Shown: positions 36,970 through 47,247 of the stretch, piece by piece
How positions within the stretch are numbered: the stretch's first letter is position 1
Layout: each line of letters begins with the position of its first letter
Assembly: GCF_028583425.1 (NCBI RefSeq)
Contig: NC_072805.1
Location: forward strand, 16,130,001-16,194,000
Direction of reading: 5' to 3'
DNA: 64,000 nucleotides
From: Eublepharis macularius
Lineage: Eukaryota > Chordata > Lepidosauria > Squamata > Eublepharidae
Position numbers and translations under genes: made by a program
Notes under the pieces: generated by a model
Told to the model about the DNA's origin: nothing
The model's database searches: none
Seen by the model: only the letters and a program-made list of their open reading frames with translations

Positions 36970-37664
36970 GGCTCTTTGGTGTACTTCCCTTTAGAAACCA
37001 GGTGGCTACCAGAGACAGGGCCTTCTGGAGTGTCAATACCAATTCTTGGTCTCTTTAACAACCTACGTTGAGACACAAGGTGAAAATCCTTCTTCTACAA
37101 GTATTGTGAATTGTGCTGTTTTTATAATCATCTAGGTCCTCCCAATTCTTTTTATACTTTTTTTTATAAACTTTTTAATGAGTATTTGATTATTAAGAAT
37201 TGTTATCAATGCCCTTCATGTGGTTTTTTTTCATTCTTGGCCTTTGCCCCAGGAGCCTTTTTAGATTGTGGGATAAAAAGCAATGAATAAAGAAATAAAG
37301 TCTCTTCTCAACATCCACCTCTGCCACAGGAGATATGGCAGCATCCTGCACAGAGATTGTATGGCACGGTAACTGGGGGAAGTCACTTGGGCAACGCTGG
37401 ACTTAGAAATACTCACCTGCAATACTTCTTGCAGCCATGGAGCCAATTACATAGGCGCATCCAAACGCATCTAACTTTTGGTATTCACTTATTCCAACAG
37501 GCTTCCACACAGCATAGCTGGATGGATTTGTCCCATCTTCTGGGGTCAGACTCAGCTCCTGAAAGCAGTGGAAGGCGACAGCGTTGTGAGAACGGGTCTC
37601 TGGTTGTCCAGACGAAGAAGCAACCCTGGCCCAGAAGCCTGCCCACTTCCTGCCCTCACTCTGG
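36970..37664. other. Unassigned sequence right of the array
   Basis: Contains a T-rich stretch (37130-37230) and no recognisable exon. Short reading frames on both strands at 37261-37780 lack any domain. Confidence 0.5.
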
Positions 37665-37672
37665 TCTATCAG

Positions 37673-37970
37673 CAGGGCTTTTTTCAGCTGGAACTTGGTG
37701 GAACGGAGTTCCGGAACCTCTTGAAAATGGTCACATGGCCAGTGGCCCCGCCCTCTGATCTCCAGACAGAGGGGAGTTGAGATTGCCCTCCGCACAGCAC
37801 TGCGGAGGGCAATCTAAACTCACCTTTGTCTGGAGATCAGGGGGCGGGGCCACCGGCCATGTGACCATTTTCACCAAGGGCAATTTAAACTTCTTATTCC
37901 AGCTGACCCAAAGTGACATCATTGTGCGGTCCTGAGTTCCACCACCTCTTTTCCCAGAAAAAAAGCCCTG
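37673..37970. mobile_element. 298-bp hAT MITE (CAGGGCTTTTTT ends), 8-bp target duplication
   Basis: Starts CAGGGCTTTTTTC and ends GAAAAAAAGCCCTG. The arms fold back around 'ctccgcacagcactgcggag', with long internal complementarity (gtcacatggccagtggcccc / ggggccaccggccatgtgac). Flanks TCTATCAG (37665-37672) and TCTATCTG (37971-37978) match at 7 of 8 bases. This is a typical non-autonomous hAT element. A related left end is at 44739. Confidence 0.85.
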
Positions 37971-38662
37971 TCTATCTGTGCAAGAAGACTCCCTTGGCTG
38001 GTGGGGCTGCTCTGCCAACACTTCCCTCTTTGCCAGAAGTTCTACCGGCTTTGTGGTCCACTGACTGAATCTCCCTGACATTCTCCAGTTGCTGGCTGAA
38101 GGCCTGCTGTGAGCTTGTGGACGGACAGCTGAATGCAGGAAGTGACCACAGTGTTATGAACAGAAACTACATCTTGAAAATCAGGCTGTCAGTGTCTGTA
38201 ATTTCCTTGATCCCCTGATAGGTTTGGATCATCTTTTTGACAACGTTCAGCATCTTTCCAGTTGTAGACGCATGAGCCGATGTAACAATGAAGGTCAGCC
38301 TTGTTTTAGAGCATGTCTACTTATATGTCTCTGCTGGGCATCGTATTACTTTGTATGGAGAAGGAAATGACCAATTGAAGGATGTTATTGTAGACAGTAA
38401 CATCCTGGGGATCAGAAAACTTAACGTCTTTTCTTTCTTTCCCACTGTTGCTCTGTTGAATTCTTCATCTTGGTATGTGTCTTACTTCCTGTTCTATAGG
38501 TTGGGCTTTCTATATTGGTTTCCTTCTTCTTGTAGTGCATGAGCAGAAGTTCCTTCTCATCTTTCTTATCCCCTTACCCTCCCTTCAATTTACCTGGGCT
38601 TTCCCCTGAAAGGAACAATATACTGTTCTCTGGTAGTCATTGGATCTCAAACATGAATCTGT

Positions 38663-38947
38663 GGGCCAAGCTAGAAATGACGAATTACACATGAATGGCA
38701 AATGAACAGACTCACGTATATTCCTCGATCACATAGTGATCGAGTGGAGCGCAAGTGAACAGGGAGGAATACATGCGAGTCTGTTCACTTGCCATTCAAG
38801 TGTAATTTGTCACTTCTAGCTTGGCCCGTAGTGGCATGCACGTAGTGATCGAGTGGAGTGCGAGTGGAGCACAAGCGAACAGGGAGGAATACACGTGAGT
38901 CTGTTCACTTGCCATTCAAGTGTAATTCGTCACTTCTAGCTTGGCCC
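38663..38947. mobile_element. 285-bp foldback MITE (GGGCCAAGCTA ends) with internal arm duplication
   Basis: Ends GGGCCAAGCTAGAAATGACG and, inverted, CACTTCTAGCTTGGCCC. TGT flanks both sides (38660-38662, 38948-38950), a 3-bp target duplication. The right arm plus centre is present twice (the GCTTGGCCC end occurs at about 38827 and at 38947), so part of the hairpin was duplicated after or during insertion. Confidence 0.8.
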
Positions 38948-38959
38948 TGTCGATACTGA

Positions 38960-39077
38960 GGGCCAAGCTACACATGACGAATGACACTTGAACAGCAAGT
39001 GGATTGAGTGGAGGGCAAGTGAACAGGGAGAAATACACTTGCTGTTCAAGTGTCATTCATCATGTGTAGCTTGGCCC
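38960..39077. mobile_element. 118-bp foldback MITE (GGGCCAAGCTA ends)
   Basis: A compact relative of the previous element, 12 bp further on: GGGCCAAGCTACACATGACG ... CATGTGTAGCTTGGCCC. It is flanked by TGA on both sides (38957-38959, 39078-39080). The arms 'gacacttgaacagcaagt' / 'acttgctgttcaagtgtc' pair almost completely. Confidence 0.85.
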
Positions 39078-39080
39078 TGA

Positions 39081-40640
39081 CTCAGACCATCAGTTCATCA
39101 ACGTTAGTCTTGTCACCTCAAACTGGCTGCTGCTCTCCAGGTTCTCAGACAGAGTCTTTCACATCACCTGTTGCCTGGTTCTTTCAACTGGAGATGGTGG
39201 ATAATTGATTCTGGGACCTTCTGTGTGTAAAGCAGAGCTTTTTCCACTGAGCCACAGCTAGGGTTGCCAGCCCCCTTGCCTCCAAAGTGGGTGGTTGGGG
39301 GAGCCCCATTGCAGACACAGGGGTCCGATTTGTCGTCCTCAACCTTTGGAGGTCCCAATGACATTACTTTTAGTTGAAAAATGGAAGTGAAGGGGTCTCA
39401 GCAGGGGCAAAACTGACCCCAAAGACAGAATGTTCGCCATTTTGCCATGTGCTTTGGTGTCTTCCGGCCTGCCTTGCCACTTCCCCCCCTGCTAGCCAGT
39501 GGGCTGGTATCTCCAGCCACAGCCCCTCCCCTAAACAAGATCTCCAGGTGAGTAGATTTTCCTACACAAATCCCAAGCATTACCCCAAGGGGTAGAAATA
39601 GGTCAGAGCCAAGAATTGCCCCCCCCCATATAATGATTTCTATACGGAGAGCCCTCATATAGTGTTTTACAGTAGAAGACTTCATATCATTCGAAATGAA
39701 CTGTCAGTTTGTTTTTCAAACTGACTATTTGCCAAAGATCTAGAATGAGAATCTTTGCCTTAATTTAAAAAAACACAAGCCACTGAGCCATCAGTTTTTC
39801 TTCTTAACCAAAGACTACTACCATAGTCTTCCTTTTCCTTATTCCTATCTACCTTCCCTCTTAACTCACCTAAGACACAAAGTGGCTGATAAACACAATA
39901 CTCAACCACTTTAGCCACCAACCAAACAAAGTGCCAAAAAACATGTCACGGGGCAGGCTCGCCCAAGCTGGTAGTCCATGACAGAATAATCGGAAAACTT
40001 TCTGAGGCAGAGATATAAGAAGAAACCAAAAACCCAGCCCAAACACTTTGTCAGGGAGTGGCATCCCCATCCATGCACCAAGGTCGCCAGTACCCCTCTG
40101 GGGGTAGGGGATCCCCCGCCCCCACCGTCCTCCCATCCCTACTTACCTGGCCGGCAGGCAGAAAGGTGAGGGAAAGCGCCTCCCAGGGTGGGCCCCCGAG
40201 TGGCGTGGCACACTCCTGTGCAGTGCAGTGTGCCCGTTGGGTGCCTAAATTGGCCTGCTCACCTGGACCCTCCTGGCAGTGCTCACAAGCTTGGCAGCAG
40301 ACCGAATTGGACCCATTTGGGGCCGAAATCAGCCCGCTGAGAAGTGCAGGAGCACTCCAGGGTCTGTCGCGACGCCACAGCTGTGCGCCCTTGCTCCGCA
40401 GTGGGCTGATTTCAGCCCCCAAAGGGCCAAAATCGAACCACTGTGGAGCACGGGAGGGCTCTCAGAGGCGGCACAAGACCTGCGCAATGACGTCACTTCA
40501 CAGAAGGGCCATTGTGCAGGTCTCCCTCCTCCTGCCCAGAGGGCAAGGAGACCTGGCAACCCTACCCTGTGCTCTCCTACTCTAGAGGAGCCTCCAGCAA
40601 GGGGCAGTCTTGCCCAGGCAGCACTGAGGAAGGCAGCTCC
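39081..40640. repeat. Gene-free GC-rich repeat mosaic
   Basis: From about 40050 the sequence is GC-rich and built of pieces such as 'ggccgaaatcagccc', 'tggcaggcag' and 'gaagtgatg' that recur at 40800-41180 and 42830-43010 in either orientation. Reading frames of 100-175 codons here reflect base composition. 39760-40050 shows nothing recognisable. Confidence 0.5.
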
Positions 40641-40646
40641 ACCAGG

Positions 40647-40795
40647 GGCTGTGGATAGGGTTGACAACCTCCAGGTGGGCCTGAAGATCCCCTGGAATTA
40701 TAACTGATCTCCAGGAGACAGAGACCAGTTCCCCTACAGAAAATGGCTGCCTTGGAAAGGAGGACTGTATGCCAATTCTCTATACCCTCCCACCA
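40647..40795 (+). mobile_element. Partial 'GGTTGCCA' MITE copy
   Basis: Starts tagggttgacaacctccagg and keeps 'ataactgatctccagg', 'ccagttcccctacagaaaatgg' and 'tatgcca'. The second half is missing or replaced by GC-rich repeat sequence. Confidence 0.6.
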
Positions 40796-41543
40796 GGAGC
40801 AGGGGCGGGGGAACGACCTGGCACTTACCTCGTGCCGGCAGTGAGGACCTCTTTGCGCATGTGCAAAGTGCATGGCACTCTGTGCGATGACGTCACTGCC
40901 AGAAGCAATGTCATCGCACTACCACAGGTGCACTCTTGTGCTCCATGTGGGGCTGATTCAGCCCATCTGGGGTCCAAATTAGCCCCAAAGAAAGCGCAGG
41001 AATGCTCCTGAGGCTGGCGCGCCATCATTTCTGGAAGTGATGTCGTGCCTGTTGGAAGCGCGCATGCAGCGCGCGTTCCTGAGGTGCCTGCCAGTGGCGG
41101 GCAACCTCAGGGAGCTTGCCCCCTCCCACTGACCACTGGCGGGCAAAGTGGCAAACTCCCAGGAGTTTGTCTGCCACCAGCTGGCACCTGGGAACCCTAA
41201 ATTAGGGATCCCATTCCGTTGGTGGGGGCGGGAGATTCCCCACTCCCACCATCTGCCTCCCACCACCTCTCACCAGGATGGTGGTGGGGAAAGGTGTTGG
41301 GAATGGGATCAGGAGCCCTGCAGCATGCGCTTCCTTGTTGTGCCAGGAATGGCGTTATTAGCACCACAACAAGGAATTGCTCCAAAGTGCAAGGACACTT
41401 CATGCACGGACAAGAAAAGTCCTCCCAATGTGCGTGTCCTTCAAAACCCACCTATCCACGGTTTGGGTTCTGAGGGACCTGGCAACCATACCACTGCTGG
41501 TGCCCTTCTGGGCGAGGTCTTAACCCTGCTCTTTTCCCCACAA

Positions 41544-42590
41544 CTAGAATTGCCAACTTTGGGTTGGGAAATTCCTGGAGATTGGGGCGGGAATGGAGCC
41601 TGAGGAGAATGATGCTTGGGGAGTGGAGGGAGGTCAGTGGGGTAGACCTCGGATCATTACAGGCCTGGCACCTTCCTGGATTGCCAGCTCCAGATCAGGA
41701 AATTCCTGGAGATTTTTGATGGGGTGAATCCTGGGGGGAGGGGGGGTGACATCTGGGAAGGAGAGGGAACTCAGCTAAGTATAATGCCATGCAACCCACC
41801 TTCCAAGAAAGCCATTTTCTCCAGGGGAACTGATTTCTGTGACCTGGAGATCAATTGTCATTCCAGGAGACCTCCAGCCACCACCTGGAGGTTGGGTACC
41901 CTACTAAGGTTGCCAGCTATGGGTTGGGAAATTCCTGGAGATTTGGGGGTGGAGACTGGGGAGGAATGGGTTATAGGAGGAACCTTAGCAGGGCATAATA
42001 TCATTGAGTCCACCCTCCAAAGAAGCCATTTGCTCAAGGGGAAATGACCTGTGTTGTCTGGAGATCAGTTGTAATTCCTGGAGATACCCAGGCCGCAGCT
42101 GGAAGTTGGCAACCAACAGTCCTGAAGTTTATCTGATCTGGGCTTGATAAGGAAGGTTGGAGGCCCCTGAATACATTTCCCAGCTCAGGCTTGAGAAATT
42201 TCTGGAGATTTGGGGGGTGGAGCCTGGAGAGGGCAGGGCTTGGGGAGGGGAGGGGCCTCAGCAGAGTGTAATGCTATAGAGTCCACCTTCTGAGGCAGCC
42301 ATTTTCTGCAAGGGAACTAATCTCTGCAGCCTGGAAATCAGCTGTAATTCTGGGAGATCTCCAGCTGCCACCTGGAAGTTAGCAACTCTAGCCCTGCAGC
42401 TAGGGTTGCCAGCTCCAAGTTGGGAAATTCCTGGAGATCTGGAGGGTGAAACCTGGAGAAACCTGGAGAAAGTGGGGTTGGGGAGGGAAAGGACCTTGGC
42501 ATGGCATAAGTCCATAGAGTCCATCCCCCAAAGTAGCCATTTTCTCCAGAGAGATCTCCAGCCACTACCTGGAGGCAGGCAACCCTACCT
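41544..42590 (-). repeat. Cluster of five 'GGTTGCCA' MITE copies, all in the same orientation
   Basis: Copies lie at about 41544-41660 (partial), 41675-41903, 41904-42112, 42178-42392 and 42400-42588. Each starts near 'gttgccagct', runs through 'ggaaattcctggagat', 'tggag', 'cataat' or 'gtaatg', 'agccattttctcc' and 'gatcag(t/c)tgtaatt', and ends near 'ctggaagttggcaac'. All are opposite to the copy at 5674. Their divergence from one another suggests separate or old insertions rather than one recent tandem amplification. Confidence 0.75.
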
Positions 42591-42829
42591 ACAGCCCTAG
42601 CCCCAGTCCCTGCAGAGGAGTTTGGCCCACTTCAAAAACCTGCTTATAAAAGCTGCTTATAAAAACGTTTGTTTTGTCCTGTTAACGGTCTGCCTGACAA
42701 AGCTCCATAAAAACCAATACTGTGGGTACCTTCTAAAATCTCAGAAAGACCATTCCACATAATCAGGGTGCCATCTGAAAAGTCCTGTGAAAATCTGGAA
42801 GCAATCAAAAGTTCTGCTGCAGGTGCAGG

Positions 42830-43010
42830 CTACGGTTCCCAATCCCCCGGTAGTGGCAGGAGATCCCCGGCTCCCAGCATCCACCCCGCCACCGCTCACC
42901 TGCCTGGCAGGCGGGAGAGGGAATGTGCAGGGATGGGGCCAGGAAACCCCGCAACATGCTCCTGTGATCTCTGGAGCACCCCTTGTGGTGCCAGACATTG
43001 TTGGGGTTTC
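42830..43010. repeat. GC-rich repeat piece related to 40.1 and 41.2 kb
   Basis: Carries 'gttcccaatcccc', 'aggagatccccggctcccagc' (split by small changes) and 'cacctgcctggcaggc', shared with segments near 40080-40170 and 41210-41290. 43010-44230 to the right is pyrimidine-rich at first and shows no recognisable gene. Confidence 0.4.
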
Positions 43011-44233
43011 CACATTTGCTTTTTCACTCTTCCTGCACACTCCGTGTGTTACTTCCTTTCACTACTACTTTTCCACTTTATCTTCTGTTTCCTTTTCAAT
43101 CTTTTTAGCTTTTCAGTGTCTGACCCATTTTCAGTACCCACCCCCCATCTTCCTTTTCATTCTCATTTTCATCATATGTTTTTCTCCTGGCTGCCAAAAT
43201 GTCTTTAACCAGCCCTTATCCTTTCTTAATTCCTCACATCTGTATTCTTTCCAGTTTCCCATTTCTTCTGCACCACCTGCATTTGGTTCTGTTTTTTTTT
43301 CCTCTGCTGACCTGTCTTGTACATTCTAGGTTTTGGCTGCTTCTTCCAAGAGCCCTTTACTTGTCTCTCCAGTCTTCAACAAGCCAAGTAACTGCTTGGA
43401 GCAAAAGCATCTTTACAAGCATCAGCACCAACAAAGTACCAGAAGATCAGGTAGGGGTGACCTCCTATCTAGCATGTTCTGTGCTTTGACAAGGATTCTG
43501 GGGCACACCTGTCAAACCTCACAGTGCAGGACAAGGCCTCAAGCTATTCAGTTTCCACTATCTAGCAAGTCACCTTCTCCTCTAGAGCCCTTGCTTGTCC
43601 ATCCCCACAACCTTGTCCATCAGCTCTCAGGGGTTGCAGTGCTGCCCTGTCCCTGTTACAGAACAAGACGTGCATCATAACAGAAGACAACGCATCATCA
43701 GCATCCTGATGAGATCACAGTGACATGTCCACAGGGCCATCCTCCAGTACTCCTGGAAGTTTTGAATGAGTTTCCTATAAACTTGTGGTGGATCAAAGTT
43801 GGCACAAAAAGTGTTCTGAGAGGAGGCAAAGAATTCAGGGGGAAACCAGCAGTGTAAACGGAACCAGGGGAGCTGCCATTTGGAGGGCACTTCCAAGGGA
43901 GTTATTTGCTCCAGGCTGGATGCTATTGGGAAGCAGTGTTTTCCTCACTTCCTCTTCCATACCTTCTGGTTCCCCCCTTCCGGCAGTCTTTACCAAACCC
44001 ACTTTGCTACAACAAAGCCTGGATGGCTGCTGTGTGAGCAGGAAAGTCTAAATTTTCCTGGTCCTACCCACACGGCAGCCATTTTTCCTCTGCCCCTGTG
44101 GCAGCCATTCTCTGACCCTGTGTGTACCACTGGAGTTTTGTGGGTTTTTTAAAACAGTGATCGACATATCCATACATGCCTATATCGGCAAGTTAATTAC
44201 CAGTTTTAAAAAACCCTGGGATAAGCCCCCTCA

Positions 44234-44435
44234 GAGCCAAGCTACAAGTGATGCCTTACACAGGTTGGACACTTGTCAGCTTCCCTCAAGTTTTGATGGG
44301 AAATGCAGGCGTCCTGGTTTTACAGCTTGGCTCTCCATTACAGCTGCAAGACCAGGATGCCTACATTTCCCATCAAAACTTGAGGGAAGCTGACAAGTGT
44401 CCAACCTGTGTCAGGCGTCACTTGTAGCTTGGCTT
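44234..44435. mobile_element. 202-bp near-perfect palindromic MITE (AGCCAAGCTACAAGTGA ends)
   Basis: The two ~90-base arms are almost fully complementary, for example 'gacacttgtcagcttccctc' at 44266 and its reverse complement at 44388. TCA flanks both sides (44231-44233, 44436-44438). The terminus GAGCCAAGCTACAAGTGA is a diverged form of the GGGCCAAGCTACACATGA ends at 38.7-39.1 kb. On either strand it would fold into a long hairpin. Confidence 0.85.
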
Positions 44436-44738
44436 TCAGTGACACAGAGAGGGGAAATGGCTGCTGTGGAACAGTAAAATGCATGTAGAAGCCTTGTTGC
44501 TGCTTCAGGAAGCCACAGGAGAGCATTGCCAGGTGGGAAAGGTCCAGATCTAACTAGATCTAAGCAATATTTGTCTGTTCCAGTCTTCATTCTCCTGTGG
44601 TATAGTTTCGTACTTTGCAGCCACGAATGTTGTACGATGGGCACAGAATGAGATGGAGTCATCCACCCAGCTCCTCCCACACTATATAGCCCCAACTGCT
44701 GGCTCTGTTCCAGGATAGTGTTCAGGAATAACTGACCC

Positions 44739-44786
44739 CAGGGCTTTTTTTCTGGGAAAAGAGGTGGTGGAACTCAGTAGGTCACC
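44739..44786 (+). mobile_element. hAT MITE left-end fragment
   Basis: CAGGGCTTTTTTTCTGGGAA then aagaggtggtggaactca. This is the inverted counterpart of the truncated end at 36939-36969 and of the termini of the complete copy at 37673-37970. No right end follows. Confidence 0.65.
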
Positions 44787-44879
44787 CTTGCACGAGAAAA
44801 CGTAATCTCCCGCATTTATGCCAGCATGTTCCGCAATGTCCTGGCTTCAGGTAAGCCGTGCGGAATCGGCCCTGGTCTT

Positions 44880-45000
44880 GGGCCAGTCTTTCTATCTCAG
44901 CCTTACCTACCTCACAGGGTGGTTGTTGTGAGGATAAAATGGAGGAAGGGAGAATGCTTCTGTAAGCAGCTACACATCTGCACAGTGGAGGGAAAAGGGC
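44880..45000 (+). mobile_element. tRNA-derived SINE body fragment
   Basis: Contains the conserved phrases 'cttgggccagtc', 'cagccttacctacctcacagg', 'gttgtgaggataaaatgga' and 'gagaatg', the body of the same SINE family as at 50030. The tRNA-like head is absent. Confidence 0.6.
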
Positions 45001-45059
45001 TAAATGCATAAATGTTATTTGCAGCATGATTTGGGGAGACTTATTCAAATACTGACTTG

Positions 45060-45536
45060 TTGGTGTTGCAACTATGTTGGGAGGACTGAAGGTTTCTTCC
45101 CATCCTGGAACCGTTACTGAAAGGTTTAAATGTACTGAAGCTATTCAGAGGTCTTATCTCCTTATCCGTGTGGTTGAGATCCCCTAGAAACTTGTTGACA
45201 GGACTGAAGGCTTCTCCCTGGCATGGGAATGCTAAGGAAAGGCTCGAATGTAAAGATGATACGCATAGGTCATACTTCCTTATCCGTGTAGTTCAGAACC
45301 CTTGCAACTATGTTGAGAGCTCTGAGGGTTTCTCCCCAGTGCTGAAGGGCTTAAATGAAGATATCGAGAGGTCCTCATTGTGTTCAGATGCCTTGAAACC
45401 ATCTTGACAGGACTGAGGTTTTTTCCCCGAGAACGGGACCGCTGGTGAAAGTATTAAATGGAAGGGAATATTCAGAGGTCTTACCTCCTTCTCTGTGGTG
45501 TTCAGATCCTTTGCAACCACGCCGTCAGAACTGAAA
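45060..45536. repeat. Degenerate outlier of the 117-bp satellite, left part (about four monomers)
   Basis: Diverged monomers align with the main array: 'cttatccgtgtggttgagatcccct' here corresponds to 'cttgtccatgatgttcagatccctt' there, and 'gacaggactgaaggcttctccc' to 'cacagtcctgaggccttcttcc' (each shown joined only to compare order). The 'gtt(c/g)agat' landmark occurs at 45172, 45291, 45382 and 45500, spacings 119, 91 and 118 bp. Monomers here differ strongly from one another, unlike the homogeneous main array, so this is an old, unhomogenised relic. Confidence 0.8.
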
Positions 45537-46599
45537 AGAGTCCAGTGGCATTTTTAAGACTAACCAACTTTACCGTAGCATAAGCTTTCGAGAACCATAG
45601 CTCTCTTCGTCAGATGCATGGAGGGTATGAAGAAACTGGTCAGATATATATGGGTGGTGAGGAGAGGGGGGAGTAGATGCAAATCAGTTTGCTTCTGATG
45701 AGATCAGTTTGCTTCTGTTAATGAATTCAGTTACTTCTGATAATGAGATAACCATTTATAATGTCTATTCAATCCAAGTCAGTCAAATTTACATATGAAT
45801 TCCAATTCAGCAGCTTCCCGCTGGATTTTGTTTTTGAAAGGTGTCTGTTGAACTACAGCGACCTTTAAGTCCTTGATGGAATGTCCTGGTAGATTGAAGT
45901 GTTCTCCCACTGGTTTCTGGATGTTGCCATTTTTAATGTCAGATTTGTATCCATTTATTCTTTTGCACAAAGGTTGGCTGGTTTGTCCAATGTACAGAGC
46001 AGATGGACATTGTTGGCACATGAGAGCATATATCACGTTGGAGGATGAGCAGCTGTAAGAGCCAGAGATAGTGTAGTTGATGCCATTGGGTCCTGTAATT
46101 GTATTCCCTGTGTAGATATAGGGGCAGAGCTGGCATCTGGGTCTGTTGCAGGGCCTGGTACCTGTGCTGGTGACTCTGCTGGCCGATTCATGATTGTGAG
46201 TGAGAAGTCGTTTAAGGTTTGGGGGCTGTCTGTAGGCAAGGAGAGGTCTTCCACCCAGGACTTCTGAGAGAGAGGTATCATTTTCCAGGTTGGGTTGTAG
46301 CTCACTGATGATACGTTGGATGGGTTTGAGCTGGGAGCTATAGGTGACAACCAGTGGTGTTCTGTTGTTAGTTCCTTTAGGTTTGTCCTGGAGCAGACTG
46401 TTTCTGGGTACTAGTCTGGCCCTGTCGATTTGTTTCCTCACTTCATTTGGTGGGTACTGTAGCCCCAAAAATGCTTGTTGTAAATCTCTTAAGTGGGAGT
46501 CCCGATCAAGAGCATTGGAGCAGATATGATTGTAACGTACTACTACAGTACAGTTGCTACTACAGACTAACAAAGCTAACTCCTTTGGTTCTATGACAA
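45537..46599 (-). mobile_element. Penelope-like retroelement fragment with GIY-YIG endonuclease region
   Basis: A 264-codon minus-strand frame (45779-46573) carries a CNRPRCQLC knuckle and then a GIY-YIG-type segment ([36 protein letters not shown]). This order is typical of the C-terminal half of Penelope-like elements. The insertion is bounded by CAGAACTGAAA on both sides (45526-45536 and 46600-46610), an 11-bp target duplication inside the satellite relic. The reverse transcriptase core is missing, so the copy is 5'-truncated. Its 3' end at 45537-45640 has the 'gtccagtggca...taagctttcgagaa' terminal sequence seen again at 57.6 kb. Confidence 0.85.
45576..45613 (-). ncRNA. Hammerhead-ribozyme-like core in the Penelope-like terminus
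   Basis: On the minus strand CTGACGA (45613-45607) is followed by a 6-bp stem (GAGAGC / GTTCTC with one G-U pair, loop TATG). Then come GAAA (45589-45586), a 3-bp stem AGC/GCT with loop TTAT, and the UA next to the expected cleavage point (45576-45577). One extra A sits before stem II. This is the order of a hammerhead core, and Penelope-like elements are known to carry such motifs. I find no convincing stem I here, so activity is doubtful for this copy. Confidence 0.45.
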
Positions 46600-46760
46600 C
46601 AGAACTGAAAGCATCGCCCCAAAATAGGTCCGCTGCTGAAGGTTTTAAGTATAAAGAAGATATCCAGAGGTTTTACCTCCTTAACTGTGTGGTTGCGATC
46701 CCTTGGAAACATGTTGACAGCACCAAGGGCTTCTCCTCAAATGGGTTTGATTCCCCAGTC
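46600..46760. repeat. Degenerate outlier of the 117-bp satellite, right part
   Basis: Resumes the satellite exactly at the target duplication. 'gatatccagaggttttacctcc' and 'tggttgcgatcccttggaaac' (compared piecewise) match the main-array order, then 'cagcaccaagggcttctcctc'. About 1.3 monomers remain before a SINE begins. Confidence 0.8.
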
Positions 46761-46761
46761 C

Positions 46762-46945
46762 TCCACTTGAAGCCAGGTGGGTGACCTTGGGTCAGTCACA
46801 GCTTCTAGCTCTCTCAGCCTCACCCACCTCACAGGGTGTTTTGTTGTGGGGATAATAATGGCATAGTCTGTAAACCACTCTGAGTGGGTGTTAAGTCATC
46901 CTGAAGGGCAGTATATAAATCAGATGTTATTATTATTTTTGAGTA
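46762..46945 (+). mobile_element. tRNA-derived SINE body
   Basis: 'gtgaccttgggtcagtcaca', 'cagcctcacccacctcacag', 'gttgtggggataat', 'gtaaaccactctgagtg', 'gggcagtatataaatcag', then a TTATTATTATT tail: the usual order of the squamate SINE body and tail. The head is lost at the junction with the satellite relic. Confidence 0.65.
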
Positions 46946-47247
46946 AGCCGCATGTTTTGCTTCTTTTCCTCTTACCACATTTCTGAAAGATTAGGAAGCA
47001 ATTTGAGGGCAGGGTTTCATTTCAAGAAGCAATAGAACCTTAGCTCTGTTCACAAGTTACAGTGAATACACCTACAATCAGTGTACAATATACACTTGAT
47101 TTTTTTTCTTGACATGTGTGTTGAATAATTCTCATATTACATTCAATACATGAACAGCTGAAGGTGTGGTTGAAAGCAAAGATTGATCCAGGCACTGGTC
47201 CCTGGTTTCATTTGTTAAGTAATCGTATGTTGGCTCTTTCTTACAAA

